From Gemmatimonadales bacterium (lineage in GTDB: Bacteria > Gemmatimonadota > Gemmatimonadetes > Gemmatimonadales > GWC2-71-9): a stretch of DNA of 64,000 nt. The notes under the pieces were generated by a model. The model worked only from the letters and a program-made list of their open reading frames with translations. It ran no database searches and was not told the DNA's origin. Of the stretch, positions 25,901-34,824 are shown in pieces. Position numbers and translations under genes: made by a program. The stretch spans positions 62,001 to 126,000 of the forward strand of contig JAWKQM010000009.1 in NCBI GenBank assembly GCA_041390145.1, read 5' to 3'. Numbering within the stretch: the first letter of the stretch is position 1; every line of letters starts with the position of its first letter.

Positions 25901-27991
25901 TCACGATGGGCGGTAGCGTACCTCCCACCGTGCCGCCCCGCCTTGTGCACTCTCCAGAAAGATGACGCGCACCGCCCCTTCCCTGCCCTGTCCGACCACC
26001 CGCGCCCCCGTCGCCTGTACGCCGTCAAACTGATAGCCGTCCGGCTCGGTCAGGTAGAGCGCATATGAATCGCCTGCCACCAGGCTGCTCTCACCGCTCA
26101 GCGCGTTTGTTCGCCAGGCGACATCCTGAAGGTCAGGTCCACCGCACGTCACGTGGCGCCCGCTGCCGAGCAGCTGTGGATGCTCCACCCGCCTGCGCAG
26201 GCAGATCACCTGCACCCCAAAGCCTGTGTCAATCGGTCCGGGCCGCATCGTGTCACGCACCACGCCGAGAAACCGCCGGGTCCAGAACTCGAACGCGACG
26301 TAGTCGGTCCCAGGCGCGAGGCCGAATTCACCGAGGGGAATCGCCTCTCCATCGTCGCGGGTGCGGGCCAGCACCGTCCACTGTTCGAACGGCCGCGCGA
26401 TGTCGAGTTGGTACAGGGAGACGATTTCGCGCTGGTCGGCGTCGAAGGGGCGGGGACCGGAGCCGCTGAGCTCGGTGTTCGCCATCGCCAGGAGGGAGGA
26501 GCGCGACGGGTCCACGTCGTACACCTGCCCCGGCCGGGTGAAGATCACCGGCGCGGTGCGCCTGGCCGCCTCGGCCCGCTCGGTGCGATAGACCTCGGGG
26601 AGGTCCGTCAGCATCAGGACCGACCCGGTGAGCGAGGTGAGCGTCGCCGCCTTGTAGCCGTCGGGCTGGTGAATCTCGATATGGTCGGGGTCGTTGCGCC
26701 AGACGACGTTGTTGAAGGAGTTGTACTGCGCAAACGATCCGTAGCCGAAGCCGTCGTCGCCCACCCGCATGCCGTCCACCAGCCCGATCAGCTCGGGACG
26801 GATGCCCCAGCAGGCCAGGAGGTACACATCCCGTCCGATCGCGTTGCGCACCTGCTCCACGAACCCCCGAAACACCGCTTCGCGGTCCAGCCCCCGCTCG
26901 CGGAAGTAGCCGGCGTAGCTGTTGTACCCCTCGTAGCGCAGATGCCGCAGCGCATCGAGCTTGAAGTAGGTCCACCCCGTTTCCTTCAGGGCCCGGTAGA
27001 CCGGTGTCACCAGGGTGTCCATCGTGCCCGCCGAGCTGCCGTCCATCACGTACCCGACCCAGTTCCCCCTGGCGGGCTGTCCGTCCGCCGTCCGCACAAA
27101 CCAGTTCGGGTGCGCCTCGGCGGCCGGCTTGTCCGCAAAGCTCACGTTGGTCCAGATGCCGGGCTCGAGCCCCCGGCCGCTGATGTACGTCCGCAGGGCG
27201 TCCAATCCGCCCGGGAATTTCTCGTTGGCATTGAGCCAGTGGCTCGGCAGACCAATTGGCAGCCTCTGGTACCCGTCGTCGATCTGCAGATAGTCATAGC
27301 CGAAGGGGTGGAGGACCTCGCCGAGCACATCGGCGGTGGTCCGGATGTCCTGCTCGGTCACCTTGTCGAAGTAGGCGTACCAGGACGTCCATCCCGCCAC
27401 AGACTTCGTCCACGGCTGATACTCCCATGGCCGGTACTGGGCCAGGCCACGATGCCGCTGGTAGAAGCGGGGCCGGAACCGGAGTGAGACCTCGCCGCCG
27501 GTGGCGGTGAGCTGATAGGCGACGGCGCTGTCTGCCGCGGCTGCCGGCACCAGCTCCACCCCCGCCGGCACATCCACCGACAGCAGCCAGTCGCCGCGCC
27601 GATCGTAGACCGCCCGGTTGAGCCGGTTGCTCACCGGACCGACGGCGTGGCGCACCACCCGGAGCCCGTCTTCCCTGGGCTCCGACTCGGCGGCGAACGT
27701 CTCCGGCGAGCCGTGCACCACACCGGCGACCGTCACACGGTCTCGACCGGTCGCGGTCCACTTCAGCACCTGCGTCACCCGGCCATCGGTCGTGTCGACA
27801 AACTGGATCAGTGCCGCCGGGGCGCCCGTGGTCGAAACGGCTCCCTCGAACAGCACTCGGCCCTGATAGGTCAGCACCACCTGTCCGGCGATGATCTTGG
27901 TGGCGGCGGGGGCGTTCGGTGGCCCGGCCGGGGTCTGGGCCGACGCGAGGGCGGGCAGCAGGCAGGCGGCAAGAACGGAGATGATCTTCAT
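25901..27991 (-). CDS. Exported alpha-galactosidase-like glycoside hydrolase (clan GH-D, GH36/GH27 type)
   Basis: 696 residues from ATG at 27991 with signal peptide MKIISVLAACLLPALASAQ. An N-terminal beta-sandwich (to about 180) precedes a TIM barrel: WTSWYAYFDKVTEQDI, YDYLQIDDGYQ, PGIWTNVSFADK, YFKLDALRHL (probable nucleophile Asp near 345) and GMRVGDDGFGYG (probable acid/base Asp). A C-terminal beta domain follows. It should release alpha-galactose or a related sugar in the periplasm. It is divergent from a sodium/solute symporter 69 bases away, which would suit uptake of the released sugar (inference). A longer frame extending into the symporter gene is spurious. Confidence 0.82.
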   Translation of the reverse strand: MKIISVLAACLLPALASAQTPAGPPNAPAATKIIAGQVVLTYQGRVLFEGAVSTTGAPAALIQFVDTTDGRVTQVLKWTATGRDRVTVAGVVHGSPETFAAESEPREDGLRVVRHAVGPVSNRLNRAVYDRRGDWLLSVDVPAGVELVPAAAADSAVAYQLTATGGEVSLRFRPRFYQRHRGLAQYRPWEYQPWTKSVAGWTSWYAYFDKVTEQDIRTTADVLGEVLHPFGYDYLQIDDGYQRLPIGLPSHWLNANEKFPGGLDALRTYISGRGLEPGIWTNVSFADKPAAEAHPNWFVRTADGQPARGNWVGYVMDGSSAGTMDTLVTPVYRALKETGWTYFKLDALRHLRYEGYNSYAGYFRERGLDREAVFRGFVEQVRNAIGRDVYLLACWGIRPELIGLVDGMRVGDDGFGYGSFAQYNSFNNVVWRNDPDHIEIHQPDGYKAATLTSLTGSVLMLTDLPEVYRTERAEAARRTAPVIFTRPGQVYDVDPSRSSLLAMANTELSGSGPRPFDADQREIVSLYQLDIARPFEQWTVLARTRDDGEAIPLGEFGLAPGTDYVAFEFWTRRFLGVVRDTMRPGPIDTGFGVQVICLRRRVEHPQLLGSGRHVTCGGPDLQDVAWRTNALSGESSLVAGDSYALYLTEPDGYQFDGVQATGARVVGQGREGAVRVIFLESAQGGAARWEVRYRPS

Positions 27992-28060
27992 GGTGCGGGT
28001 AGCTTGCGCATGGCCACGGGAAATGGCAAGATGGTGCTTCCCATTCAACGATGGACCAGC

Positions 28061-29590
28061 ATGAGCCTCTCTCCGCTCGATATCGCAGGCTTCGTGGGGT
28101 TCCTGGCATTGGTGTTCGGGGTGTCGATTGCCGCCTCCCGGCGCCGGAGCACCACCACCGAGGACTACTTCCTGGCCGGCCGAGAGCTCAACTGGTGGCT
28201 CATCGGTATTTCGCTCGTCGCCTCCAACATCTCTACCGAACACTTTGTCGGACTGTCCGGTCGCGGCTACGAGCTTGGGCTCGCCATCGCGAGCTATGAG
28301 TGGATGGCGGCGGTCACCATGGTGGTGGTGGCGCTCTATTTCCTGCCGAAGTTCCTGCGTGCCGGCATCTTCACCATGCCGGAATACCTCGAGTACCGTT
28401 ACGACGGGCTGGCCCGGAGCATCATGGCCTTCTTCATGATGCTGGCCTACGTGCTGGTGGCGCTGGCCACGGTGCTCTACAGCGGGTCGCTCGCCCTCAA
28501 CGCCATCATCGGGCTCGATGTCGTCACCGGCATCTGGATCATCGGCGCCCTCGCCGGTCTCTACGTGACCTACGGTGGCCTCCGTGCCGTGGTCTGGACC
28601 GAGCTCATTCAGGGCACCGCCCTCCTCCTCGGCGCGCTGCTCGTTTTCGTGCTGTCGCTCAGGGCCATCGGCGGCTGGGGAGAATTCACCAACCTCTCCG
28701 CCGGGAAGTTGCACACCGTCCTTCCCTGGAATCACCCCGAGATGCCGTGGCTCGCGGTATTCATCGGCGGGCTCTGGATTCCCAATCTCTTCTACTGGGG
28801 ACTCAACCAGTTCATCACCCAGCGGGCGCTGGCGGCACGGAGCCTGGCGGAGGGGCAGCGGGGGACGCTGTTTGCCGCGGCCATCAAGGTCAGCATTCCC
28901 TTCCTGATCATCATGCCCGGCATCATGGCGGCACACATCTTTCCCGACCTCATCAAGACGCCCGATCAAGCCTACTCTGTCCTGATCCGCGAGCTGGTCC
29001 CCGCCGGCCTCCTCGGCATCATGCTCGCCGCTCTCTTCGGCGCGGTGCTCAGCACGTTCGAGTCGCTTCTCAACTCAGCCGCCACCATCTTCAGCCTCGA
29101 CATCTACCAGCGGCTCTGGCGGCCGGACGCCGAACAGGCCCAACTGCTCCGGGTAGGGCGATGGGCCACATTCGCGCTCTTCCTGGTGGGATGTCTCTGG
29201 GCGCCGATCGTGGGGCGGGCCGGCAGCGTCTTCCAGTACATCCAGATGTTCTGGGGGTTCATCTCGCCAGGGATCGTGGCGGTCTTCCTGGTGGGGATGG
29301 TCTCGCCGCGGACGCCCCCGCGGGCGGCGCACGGCGCCATGCTGCTGGGGATCCCGGTCTACGGGCTCCTCCTCTGGTTCCTCCCGGGAGTCGCCTTCCT
29401 GCACCACATGGCCATCACCTTCGCGGTGGTCGTCCTATATATGGCGGTGGTCACGGTGCGGCAGCCGCTGGCCGAGCCGGTGGTCCTCCCCGTCAAGGCG
29501 GGGCTGGTCCTGACGCCGGCGCCCCACGTGAAGTGGTTCGGCGCGGCGGTGATCGGGGCGGTGGCGGCGCTGTACCTCTATTTCTGGTAG
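28061..29590 (+). CDS. Sodium:solute symporter (SSS family, SGLT-like)
   Basis: 509 residues from ATG at 28061 (MSLSPLDIAGFVGF); in-frame ATGs at 28031 and 28010 are alternatives. About 14 hydrophobic helices. TTTEDYFLAGRELNWWLIG and SLVASNISTEHFVGLSG are the SSS helix 1 signature. FYWGLNQFITQRALAA and LAALFGAVLSTFESLLNSAA are typical of the sugar branch. It imports a solute, probably a sugar, with sodium. The divergent glycoside hydrolase next door supports that, but the substrate is not provable from sequence. Confidence 0.88.
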   Translation: MSLSPLDIAGFVGFLALVFGVSIAASRRRSTTTEDYFLAGRELNWWLIGISLVASNISTEHFVGLSGRGYELGLAIASYEWMAAVTMVVVALYFLPKFLRAGIFTMPEYLEYRYDGLARSIMAFFMMLAYVLVALATVLYSGSLALNAIIGLDVVTGIWIIGALAGLYVTYGGLRAVVWTELIQGTALLLGALLVFVLSLRAIGGWGEFTNLSAGKLHTVLPWNHPEMPWLAVFIGGLWIPNLFYWGLNQFITQRALAARSLAEGQRGTLFAAAIKVSIPFLIIMPGIMAAHIFPDLIKTPDQAYSVLIRELVPAGLLGIMLAALFGAVLSTFESLLNSAATIFSLDIYQRLWRPDAEQAQLLRVGRWATFALFLVGCLWAPIVGRAGSVFQYIQMFWGFISPGIVAVFLVGMVSPRTPPRAAHGAMLLGIPVYGLLLWFLPGVAFLHHMAITFAVVVLYMAVVTVRQPLAEPVVLPVKAGLVLTPAPHVKWFGAAVIGAVAALYLYFW

Positions 29591-29602
29591 CGGACGCTCT
29601 CG

Positions 29603-30049
29603 CTAGTCTCTCACCCACGTGACGGTCTTGGACGCCGGGCCCGACTTCGCCTTGACCTGCAACGTCCCGTCAGCGCCGAGCGTAAGTTGACCGCTGAAGC
29701 TCTTGCCCTTCTTTGGCGCGTAGATCTTGCCCTTGTTCCAGACCCCGTTTCCTCCGTACGCGAATCCTGACAGGATCGTGATTCCGAGGATCGGCCGGGT
29801 CCGAAGTGCGGAGTCGCTGTTCTTCACATCCACCGGCGGCTTGCCCTCGGCGTTGTTCGGCACCCAGGTCACCACGGCGGAATAGGTCCCGGCGCTGTCG
29901 ACGATCTTTACCTTCGAGGCGCTGTCCTCCGTCCACCAGGTGCCGAGGATGGCGTCGGCTCCCTTGGCGGCAGCCTGAGCCGACACGGGGCCCGCCACCA
30001 GGATCAGCGCCAGCGCGGTCGCCATCACGCGCCAGGAACGTTGGTTCAC
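29603..30049 (-). CDS. Exported DUF2147 family protein
   Basis: 148 residues from GTG at 30049, whose GTGA overlaps the RND pump stop. Signal peptide VNQRSWRVMATALALILVAG ending at VSAQ. ILGTWWTEDSASKVKI, KNSDSALRTRPILG and ITILSGFAYGGNGVW match the DUF2147 pattern, a small lipocalin-like periplasmic domain of unknown role. It is the last gene of the TolC-MFP-RND operon, which hints at an accessory envelope role. An upstream in-frame ATG inside the pump gene is rejected. Confidence 0.75.
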   Translation of the reverse strand: MNQRSWRVMATALALILVAGPVSAQAAAKGADAILGTWWTEDSASKVKIVDSAGTYSAVVTWVPNNAEGKPPVDVKNSDSALRTRPILGITILSGFAYGGNGVWNKGKIYAPKKGKSFSGQLTLGADGTLQVKAKSGPASKTVTWVRD

Positions 30050-33000
30050 GCCAGCACCTCCTTGTCTTCCCATTTGACAATCTTCAGGTCCAGCACGCAG
30101 ATCGCGTAGATCACCGGCACCAGGATCAGGGTCACCCCGGTCGCGATCAGCAGCCCGCCGATCTGAGCATAGCAGAGCGGCTGCCATAGCGGTCCGCCGT
30201 GCAGCGCGAGCGGGAGCAGCGCCAGTACGGTGGCCCCCACGGTAATCAGCACCGGCCGCAGGCGAACGATGCCTGCGTCGAGGAGCGATTCGATGAGCGG
30301 CTCGCCCTTGGCGTGCATCTCCTCGATGAAGTCGAAGAGCACGATGACATGGCTCACGATCACGCCGATCAGGCTTACGATGCCGAGCAGCGCCATGAAA
30401 CCGAAGCTGGTGCCCGTGACATAGAGCGACGCCAGCGCCCCGACAATTCCGTACGGCACCGCGGCGAAGACGATGAGGGGTTTGACCGCATTCCGGAACT
30501 GGAGCACCAGGGCGAGGAAGATCATCAGGATGGACACCAGCATCACGATCTTGAGCTGGGCAAATCCTTCTACGCTCTTGGCCTGCTCCCCTGAAATGAT
30601 GAGGCTGTATCCCGGCGGCAGCGTCTTGCTGTACTCCGCCAGCTGCTTCGCGACCGGACCGTACACCTCCGATGCCAGCGAGCCCGGTGCGGGAAAGCCG
30701 AAGACGGTCACCTGCCGCACCTGATCCTGGCGGCGCGTCCGTTGGGTTTCCATTCCATACTCGAAACTCGCGACTTCCCGGATCGGAATCTTGTTCCGAT
30801 TTTCCATCGAATAGACGTAGAGATTGTCCAGATCCCCCAGCGTGGCCCGTTCCCGCGGCTGGAGGCGCGCGATGATGGGAATCTGTTTGTTTCCCTCGCG
30901 CAGCGTGGCCACCATCGTTCCGTTGAGTCCGGCGGCCGATGCCGCTGCCACGTCCTGGTTGGTGACGCCCGCCAGGTTGGCGCGATCGGGATCGATGCGC
31001 AGCGTCGCGGCGAAGCTCTGCGCCCCCCAGTCGTCGCGGACGCGTGCGGCCCGCGGCGATTGCCTGAGAATCGCCTGCACGTCGGCCGACAACCGGCGCA
31101 GCGTCGCTTCATACGCCAGTTCATCGCGCGATATTGCCGGCGGCGCCGTTAGGCGCACCGCGATCGGATACGGCACGGGGTTGGTCTGCAGTTGCCGCAC
31201 ATCAATCATGGCGTTGGGGACCCGCGCCGTAAGCGCGCGCTGCAGTTCACCCGCCAGTGCGGGTGTGTCATCCTTGTCCTTCACCTTCACAATCAACTGG
31301 GCATAGTTCTGCTGCTGCTGTTCCGGGGTCACCGAGAACCAGAACCGCGGTGCGCCGCCCCCGATGAACGAGGTGATCGACTCGAGGATCTCCTTCGGCT
31401 GCCCGTCCTTTCCATGCCTGACCCCGAACTCCGCGGCGGCCTCACGGATGACGACTTCGGCCGCGGCAGCCGTGGCGTTGGTGGCGGGGAGGGCCGTCGG
31501 ATTCGGGAGCCAGACGTCGACGTAGGAGAGGTACTGCACGTCGTCAGGGAAAAAGGTCTCCTTGAGGGAACGCTTCAGCACGACACCGAGGGCCAGGAAC
31601 ACCATGGAACCCGCCAGGACCTTGCGCCGGTGTTCAATGGCGTAGTGACCGACCCGGAAGTACCACCCTGTAAACCCGCGGCTCCGCCGCTCCTCGATGG
31701 TCGGCTCCGGCTTCGTGCTCGGCCGGAGGATGTAGTAGCCGAGGAGGGGGATAAACGTCATCGAGACGATGCGCGACGCGATCAATGCGGTCGCCATCAC
31801 GATCGGCAGGCTGTGGAGGAACTCCCCCTGGTTGCCCGTAAGCATCAGCATGGGGAGATAGGCCACGACGTTCGTGATCGTGGCAAAGAGAATGGCGGTG
31901 GCCAGCTTGGTGGGCCCCCACCAGGCGGCCTGGAGCGGCGGGTCTCCAGCCGCGAGATCGCGTTTGATGGCATCGCCTGCTACCACCGGGTCGTCCACCA
32001 GGAGGCCGAGGGCCAGGATCAGCGTCGCTACGGACACTTGCTGGAGATCGACTCCGAGCACAAAGATCGTCCCGAAGGTCATTGCGAGCGTGATGGGGAT
32101 GGCGAGCATCATGAGCAGCGCCGCGCGCCACTCCCAGAATCCGATGAGCGCCACCACCACGACCAGCAGGATGGCCTCGTACAGGGCGTCCATGAAGAGG
32201 TCGATGTTCTCCTGCACCTGCTTCGGCTGGTCGGAGGTGCGCGAGAGGACGAGGTCCTCCGGCAGCCGACCGCTCATGCTCTCCAGCGCCGAGTTCACCG
32301 CGGTCCCGAACGCATCGATCTGTTCGCCACTCCGCATCTGGATGCCGAGCGAAATGGCCCGATGCCGACGCCACTCGCCCGTGCTGTCGCGGCTGGTATT
32401 GAAGTTTAGATAGCGGGGTGGGCTCTGGTACCCGCGAAAGACGTTTGCGACCTGGCGCAGGTACACTGGAGTGCCGCCCGCCGTGCTGATGATCACGTCA
32501 TTCAGGTCCTGCTCACTCTCGAACGACCCTGTCGGGTTTACCACTACGTTGATATCACCCGCCTGCAGCACCCCGCCGGGTACCAGCGTGTTCCGTGCGC
32601 TCAGGATGCTCTTGATGCTTGCCGGCTGAATGCCGTAGGACGCCAGCTGCTCCTGGTCGTAGGCCAGGAAGATCTGCTCCGGCAGCACCCCTGATCGCTG
32701 CACCTTGGCAACAAGCGGCACGCCAAGGAGCTGGCGGGTAATGAGGTCGGTGAACTGGTCGAGGTCGCGATAGGTGTACTTGTCGCCACCCGAAGCAGTC
32801 AGCGCCGCCTCGGTGCCCGCGGTATCGCGGACTACGATCGGAGGCCAGGCATCTGGGGAGAATCCGTTGAGGCCGAGGTCAGTGCGGGTAAAGTGGTCGA
32901 ACGCCGCGAGGAGTGCCGAGTCGCTCGCAGTGGTGCTGAGGTCCAGACCGGCAAACCCGGCGCCAAGGAGTGGCGCGGTCCGCGTCGCGGTGCCGTTTCG

Positions 33001-33678
33001 CCGCAGCGATTCGCCGAAGAGCCGGACCGCCCGGGTGACGAGCACCGGATTCATGGACTGAGGAAGGGCCACGATGAGGGCCGCCGTAGAGCCCGCTGCC
33101 ACCCGCTCGCGGGCCCGGGCGATCGCGGCGTTGATGTCGCGGGCGCGGAGCGCGAGCTCCACTTCGCTCTCGTGCGGGCTCGCCACGGTGAGGAGCAGGG
33201 CCGCCGTCTCGCCGAACCCGCTGTTGAACTGGATCGGCCCGGCCCCCTGCGGCAGGCTGCTGTTGAGGGCGGCGAGCTTCAGATTGATGTCGCTGAATTC
33301 CTTCTCGGGATCGTCGACATCTTCGGCGAGTTGAATCGTGACGATGGACAGCCCGGCCACAGTGAGTGACTTGATCCCGTAGTCGCTGGCGCCGGTGGGG
33401 TGCAGCGTCGGGTTCTGCGCGGCGGTCATTTCGACCTGCCGGGTGACCAGCTGCTCCACCTCTTCCGCACTGGTTCCCGGCCAGGGGGTGATGGCGGTGG
33501 CCACCCGCACCGGGATCACCGGATCCTTGCGCTTCGGCATGTGCGTGTAGCCGTAGAGGCCCCAAGCGACCACGAGCGCGAGCAGGACCCAGGACACGTG
33601 GCGGTTTTCGACAAAGAAACGCGCCGTGTTGTGGGTGGACGCGGCGCGCTCGTGCTCCGTTCGGGGGTCGTGTGTCAT
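30046..33678 (-). CDS. RND-family efflux pump, inner-membrane transporter (long variant)
   Basis: 1210 residues, against the usual 1020-1050. ATG at 33678 with GGAG six bases before it. Helix 1 is VSWVLLALVVAWGLYGY; TM4 carries LGLLVDDPVVAGDAIKRD with the paired aspartates of the proton path, and the second half repeats the fold (GIVSLIGVIVSHVIVLFDF). WPGTSAEEVEQLVTRQVE is the first porter-domain motif. The surplus is mostly an insertion of about 120 residues near 175-300 in the first periplasmic loop (SGGDKYTYRDLDQFTDL lies at its end). It exports compounds with the adaptor and outer-membrane partners encoded just upstream. The substrate class, drug or metal, is unclear. Confidence 0.88.
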   Translation of the reverse strand: MTHDPRTEHERAASTHNTARFFVENRHVSWVLLALVVAWGLYGYTHMPKRKDPVIPVRVATAITPWPGTSAEEVEQLVTRQVEMTAAQNPTLHPTGASDYGIKSLTVAGLSIVTIQLAEDVDDPEKEFSDINLKLAALNSSLPQGAGPIQFNSGFGETAALLLTVASPHESEVELALRARDINAAIARARERVAAGSTAALIVALPQSMNPVLVTRAVRLFGESLRRNGTATRTAPLLGAGFAGLDLSTTASDSALLAAFDHFTRTDLGLNGFSPDAWPPIVVRDTAGTEAALTASGGDKYTYRDLDQFTDLITRQLLGVPLVAKVQRSGVLPEQIFLAYDQEQLASYGIQPASIKSILSARNTLVPGGVLQAGDINVVVNPTGSFESEQDLNDVIISTAGGTPVYLRQVANVFRGYQSPPRYLNFNTSRDSTGEWRRHRAISLGIQMRSGEQIDAFGTAVNSALESMSGRLPEDLVLSRTSDQPKQVQENIDLFMDALYEAILLVVVVALIGFWEWRAALLMMLAIPITLAMTFGTIFVLGVDLQQVSVATLILALGLLVDDPVVAGDAIKRDLAAGDPPLQAAWWGPTKLATAILFATITNVVAYLPMLMLTGNQGEFLHSLPIVMATALIASRIVSMTFIPLLGYYILRPSTKPEPTIEERRSRGFTGWYFRVGHYAIEHRRKVLAGSMVFLALGVVLKRSLKETFFPDDVQYLSYVDVWLPNPTALPATNATAAAAEVVIREAAAEFGVRHGKDGQPKEILESITSFIGGGAPRFWFSVTPEQQQQNYAQLIVKVKDKDDTPALAGELQRALTARVPNAMIDVRQLQTNPVPYPIAVRLTAPPAISRDELAYEATLRRLSADVQAILRQSPRAARVRDDWGAQSFAATLRIDPDRANLAGVTNQDVAAASAAGLNGTMVATLREGNKQIPIIARLQPRERATLGDLDNLYVYSMENRNKIPIREVASFEYGMETQRTRRQDQVRQVTVFGFPAPGSLASEVYGPVAKQLAEYSKTLPPGYSLIISGEQAKSVEGFAQLKIVMLVSILMIFLALVLQFRNAVKPLIVFAAVPYGIVGALASLYVTGTSFGFMALLGIVSLIGVIVSHVIVLFDFIEEMHAKGEPLIESLLDAGIVRLRPVLITVGATVLALLPLALHGGPLWQPLCYAQIGGLLIATGVTLILVPVIYAICVLDLKIVKWEDKEVLA

Positions 33679-33690
33679 CGGCGGCTCCGT

Positions 33691-34824
33691 TTAGTCCACC
33701 GACCGAACGACATCGCCGTCCTGCACGATTGTCGCGCCGCTGACAATCACGCGATCGCCGGCCGCGAGCCCCGTGCGGACCAGGATGGCGTTGCCGGTCA
33801 CCTCTCCCAGTGTCACCGGCGTGAGCCGTGCGATGTCGCGCCCGCTGTCCGCCACGACCCGCATGACGGCGTAGCCGGTGTCCCCGGGGGTCGCCCGCAC
33901 CACCGCGTCGAGTGGCACGCTCACCAGGACGGGCGCCGTCGCGGCGCTCTTCGCAACGTTGGGCGGGACGACAAGGCTCGCAACCATCCCGTCACGCAAT
34001 GCACCGTCGGCATTGGTCACCGAGACTTCCACGGTACTCACGCGCGTCAGGCTGTTGGCGGAGGGGGCGACCGCGGTGACGGTGCCGGTGAACACCCGAT
34101 CAGGCGCCGAGGCGGTCGTGATGCCGATCTGGCGACCGAGGGCGACGCTCGAGAGCATGACGTCGGGCACCCCGAAGACCACCTTGACCGAGCTCAGGTC
34201 GGCCAGGGTGAATGCCACGGTGCCGGGGCCCACGAGTGTTCCGACCTCAATGTTACGCTTGAGCAGAACCCCATCCATGGGCGCCTTCAGGGAGGTGTAG
34301 CCCAGATTCAATTCGGCCTCGTTCACCTGTGCCTTGGCACCGTCCACCGCCGCGACCGAGGTCTCGTATTCCTGCTTCGCGGAATCGAAATCGGAACCGG
34401 TGATGCTGTTCGTGGCCTGGAGATTGGTGGCGCGTCGGAAGTCGGCCGAGCTCTTGTCGAGCGAGGCCTGGGCCTTGGCCAGGTTCGCCTTCGCCTTCGT
34501 GAGCTGGTCCTGGTACTCGTCAGGGCGCACCTTGGCGAGAACCTGTCCCTTCCGGACCGCATCGCCCTGCTGCAGATCCCGGGCGCGGGCATCCGCGCCC
34601 TGCACCTGATGAATCTCGACGACGAAGCCGTTCACCTTGAAGGCGAGATCCACCTGCGCCCGAGGCGTGACGGTGGCCGAATAGCGGATCCCGTCCACCC
34701 CTCCGCTCGCTCCCACCACCATCACCTTGACCGGCACACCAGCCGGTGCGTCACTCGCGTGCCCGCCGCACCCGGCCACGAGAATCGCCACTACTGCCGC
34801 CGACATCTGTCGCCACCGGCTCAT
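33691..34824 (-). CDS. RND efflux periplasmic adaptor (membrane fusion protein) lipoprotein
   Basis: 377 residues. N-terminus MSRWRQMSAAVVAILVAGCG has a lipobox (VAGC), anchoring it to the inner membrane. Barrel-sandwich halves (FKVNGFVVEIHQ and LNLGYTSLKAPMDGVLLKRN) flank a coiled-coil hairpin (QDQLTKAKANLAKAQASLDK), followed by beta-barrel and membrane-proximal domains. It bridges the RND pump and the TolC-like channel. Its ATG overlaps the TolC-like stop by one base (TGATG), and the pump begins 12 bases after its stop. Confidence 0.9.
   Translation of the reverse strand: MSRWRQMSAAVVAILVAGCGGHASDAPAGVPVKVMVVGASGGVDGIRYSATVTPRAQVDLAFKVNGFVVEIHQVQGADARARDLQQGDAVRKGQVLAKVRPDEYQDQLTKAKANLAKAQASLDKSSADFRRATNLQATNSITGSDFDSAKQEYETSVAAVDGAKAQVNEAELNLGYTSLKAPMDGVLLKRNIEVGTLVGPGTVAFTLADLSSVKVVFGVPDVMLSSVALGRQIGITTASAPDRVFTGTVTAVAPSANSLTRVSTVEVSVTNADGALRDGMVASLVVPPNVAKSAATAPVLVSVPLDAVVRATPGDTGYAVMRVVADSGRDIARLTPVTLGEVTGNAILVRTGLAAGDRVIVSGATIVQDGDVVRSVD

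Noticed and set aside
25901..28969. A 1022-codon minus-strand frame extending the glycoside hydrolase
   Set aside because: The extra N-terminal part lies antisense to the sodium symporter, and a clear signal peptide begins at 27991.
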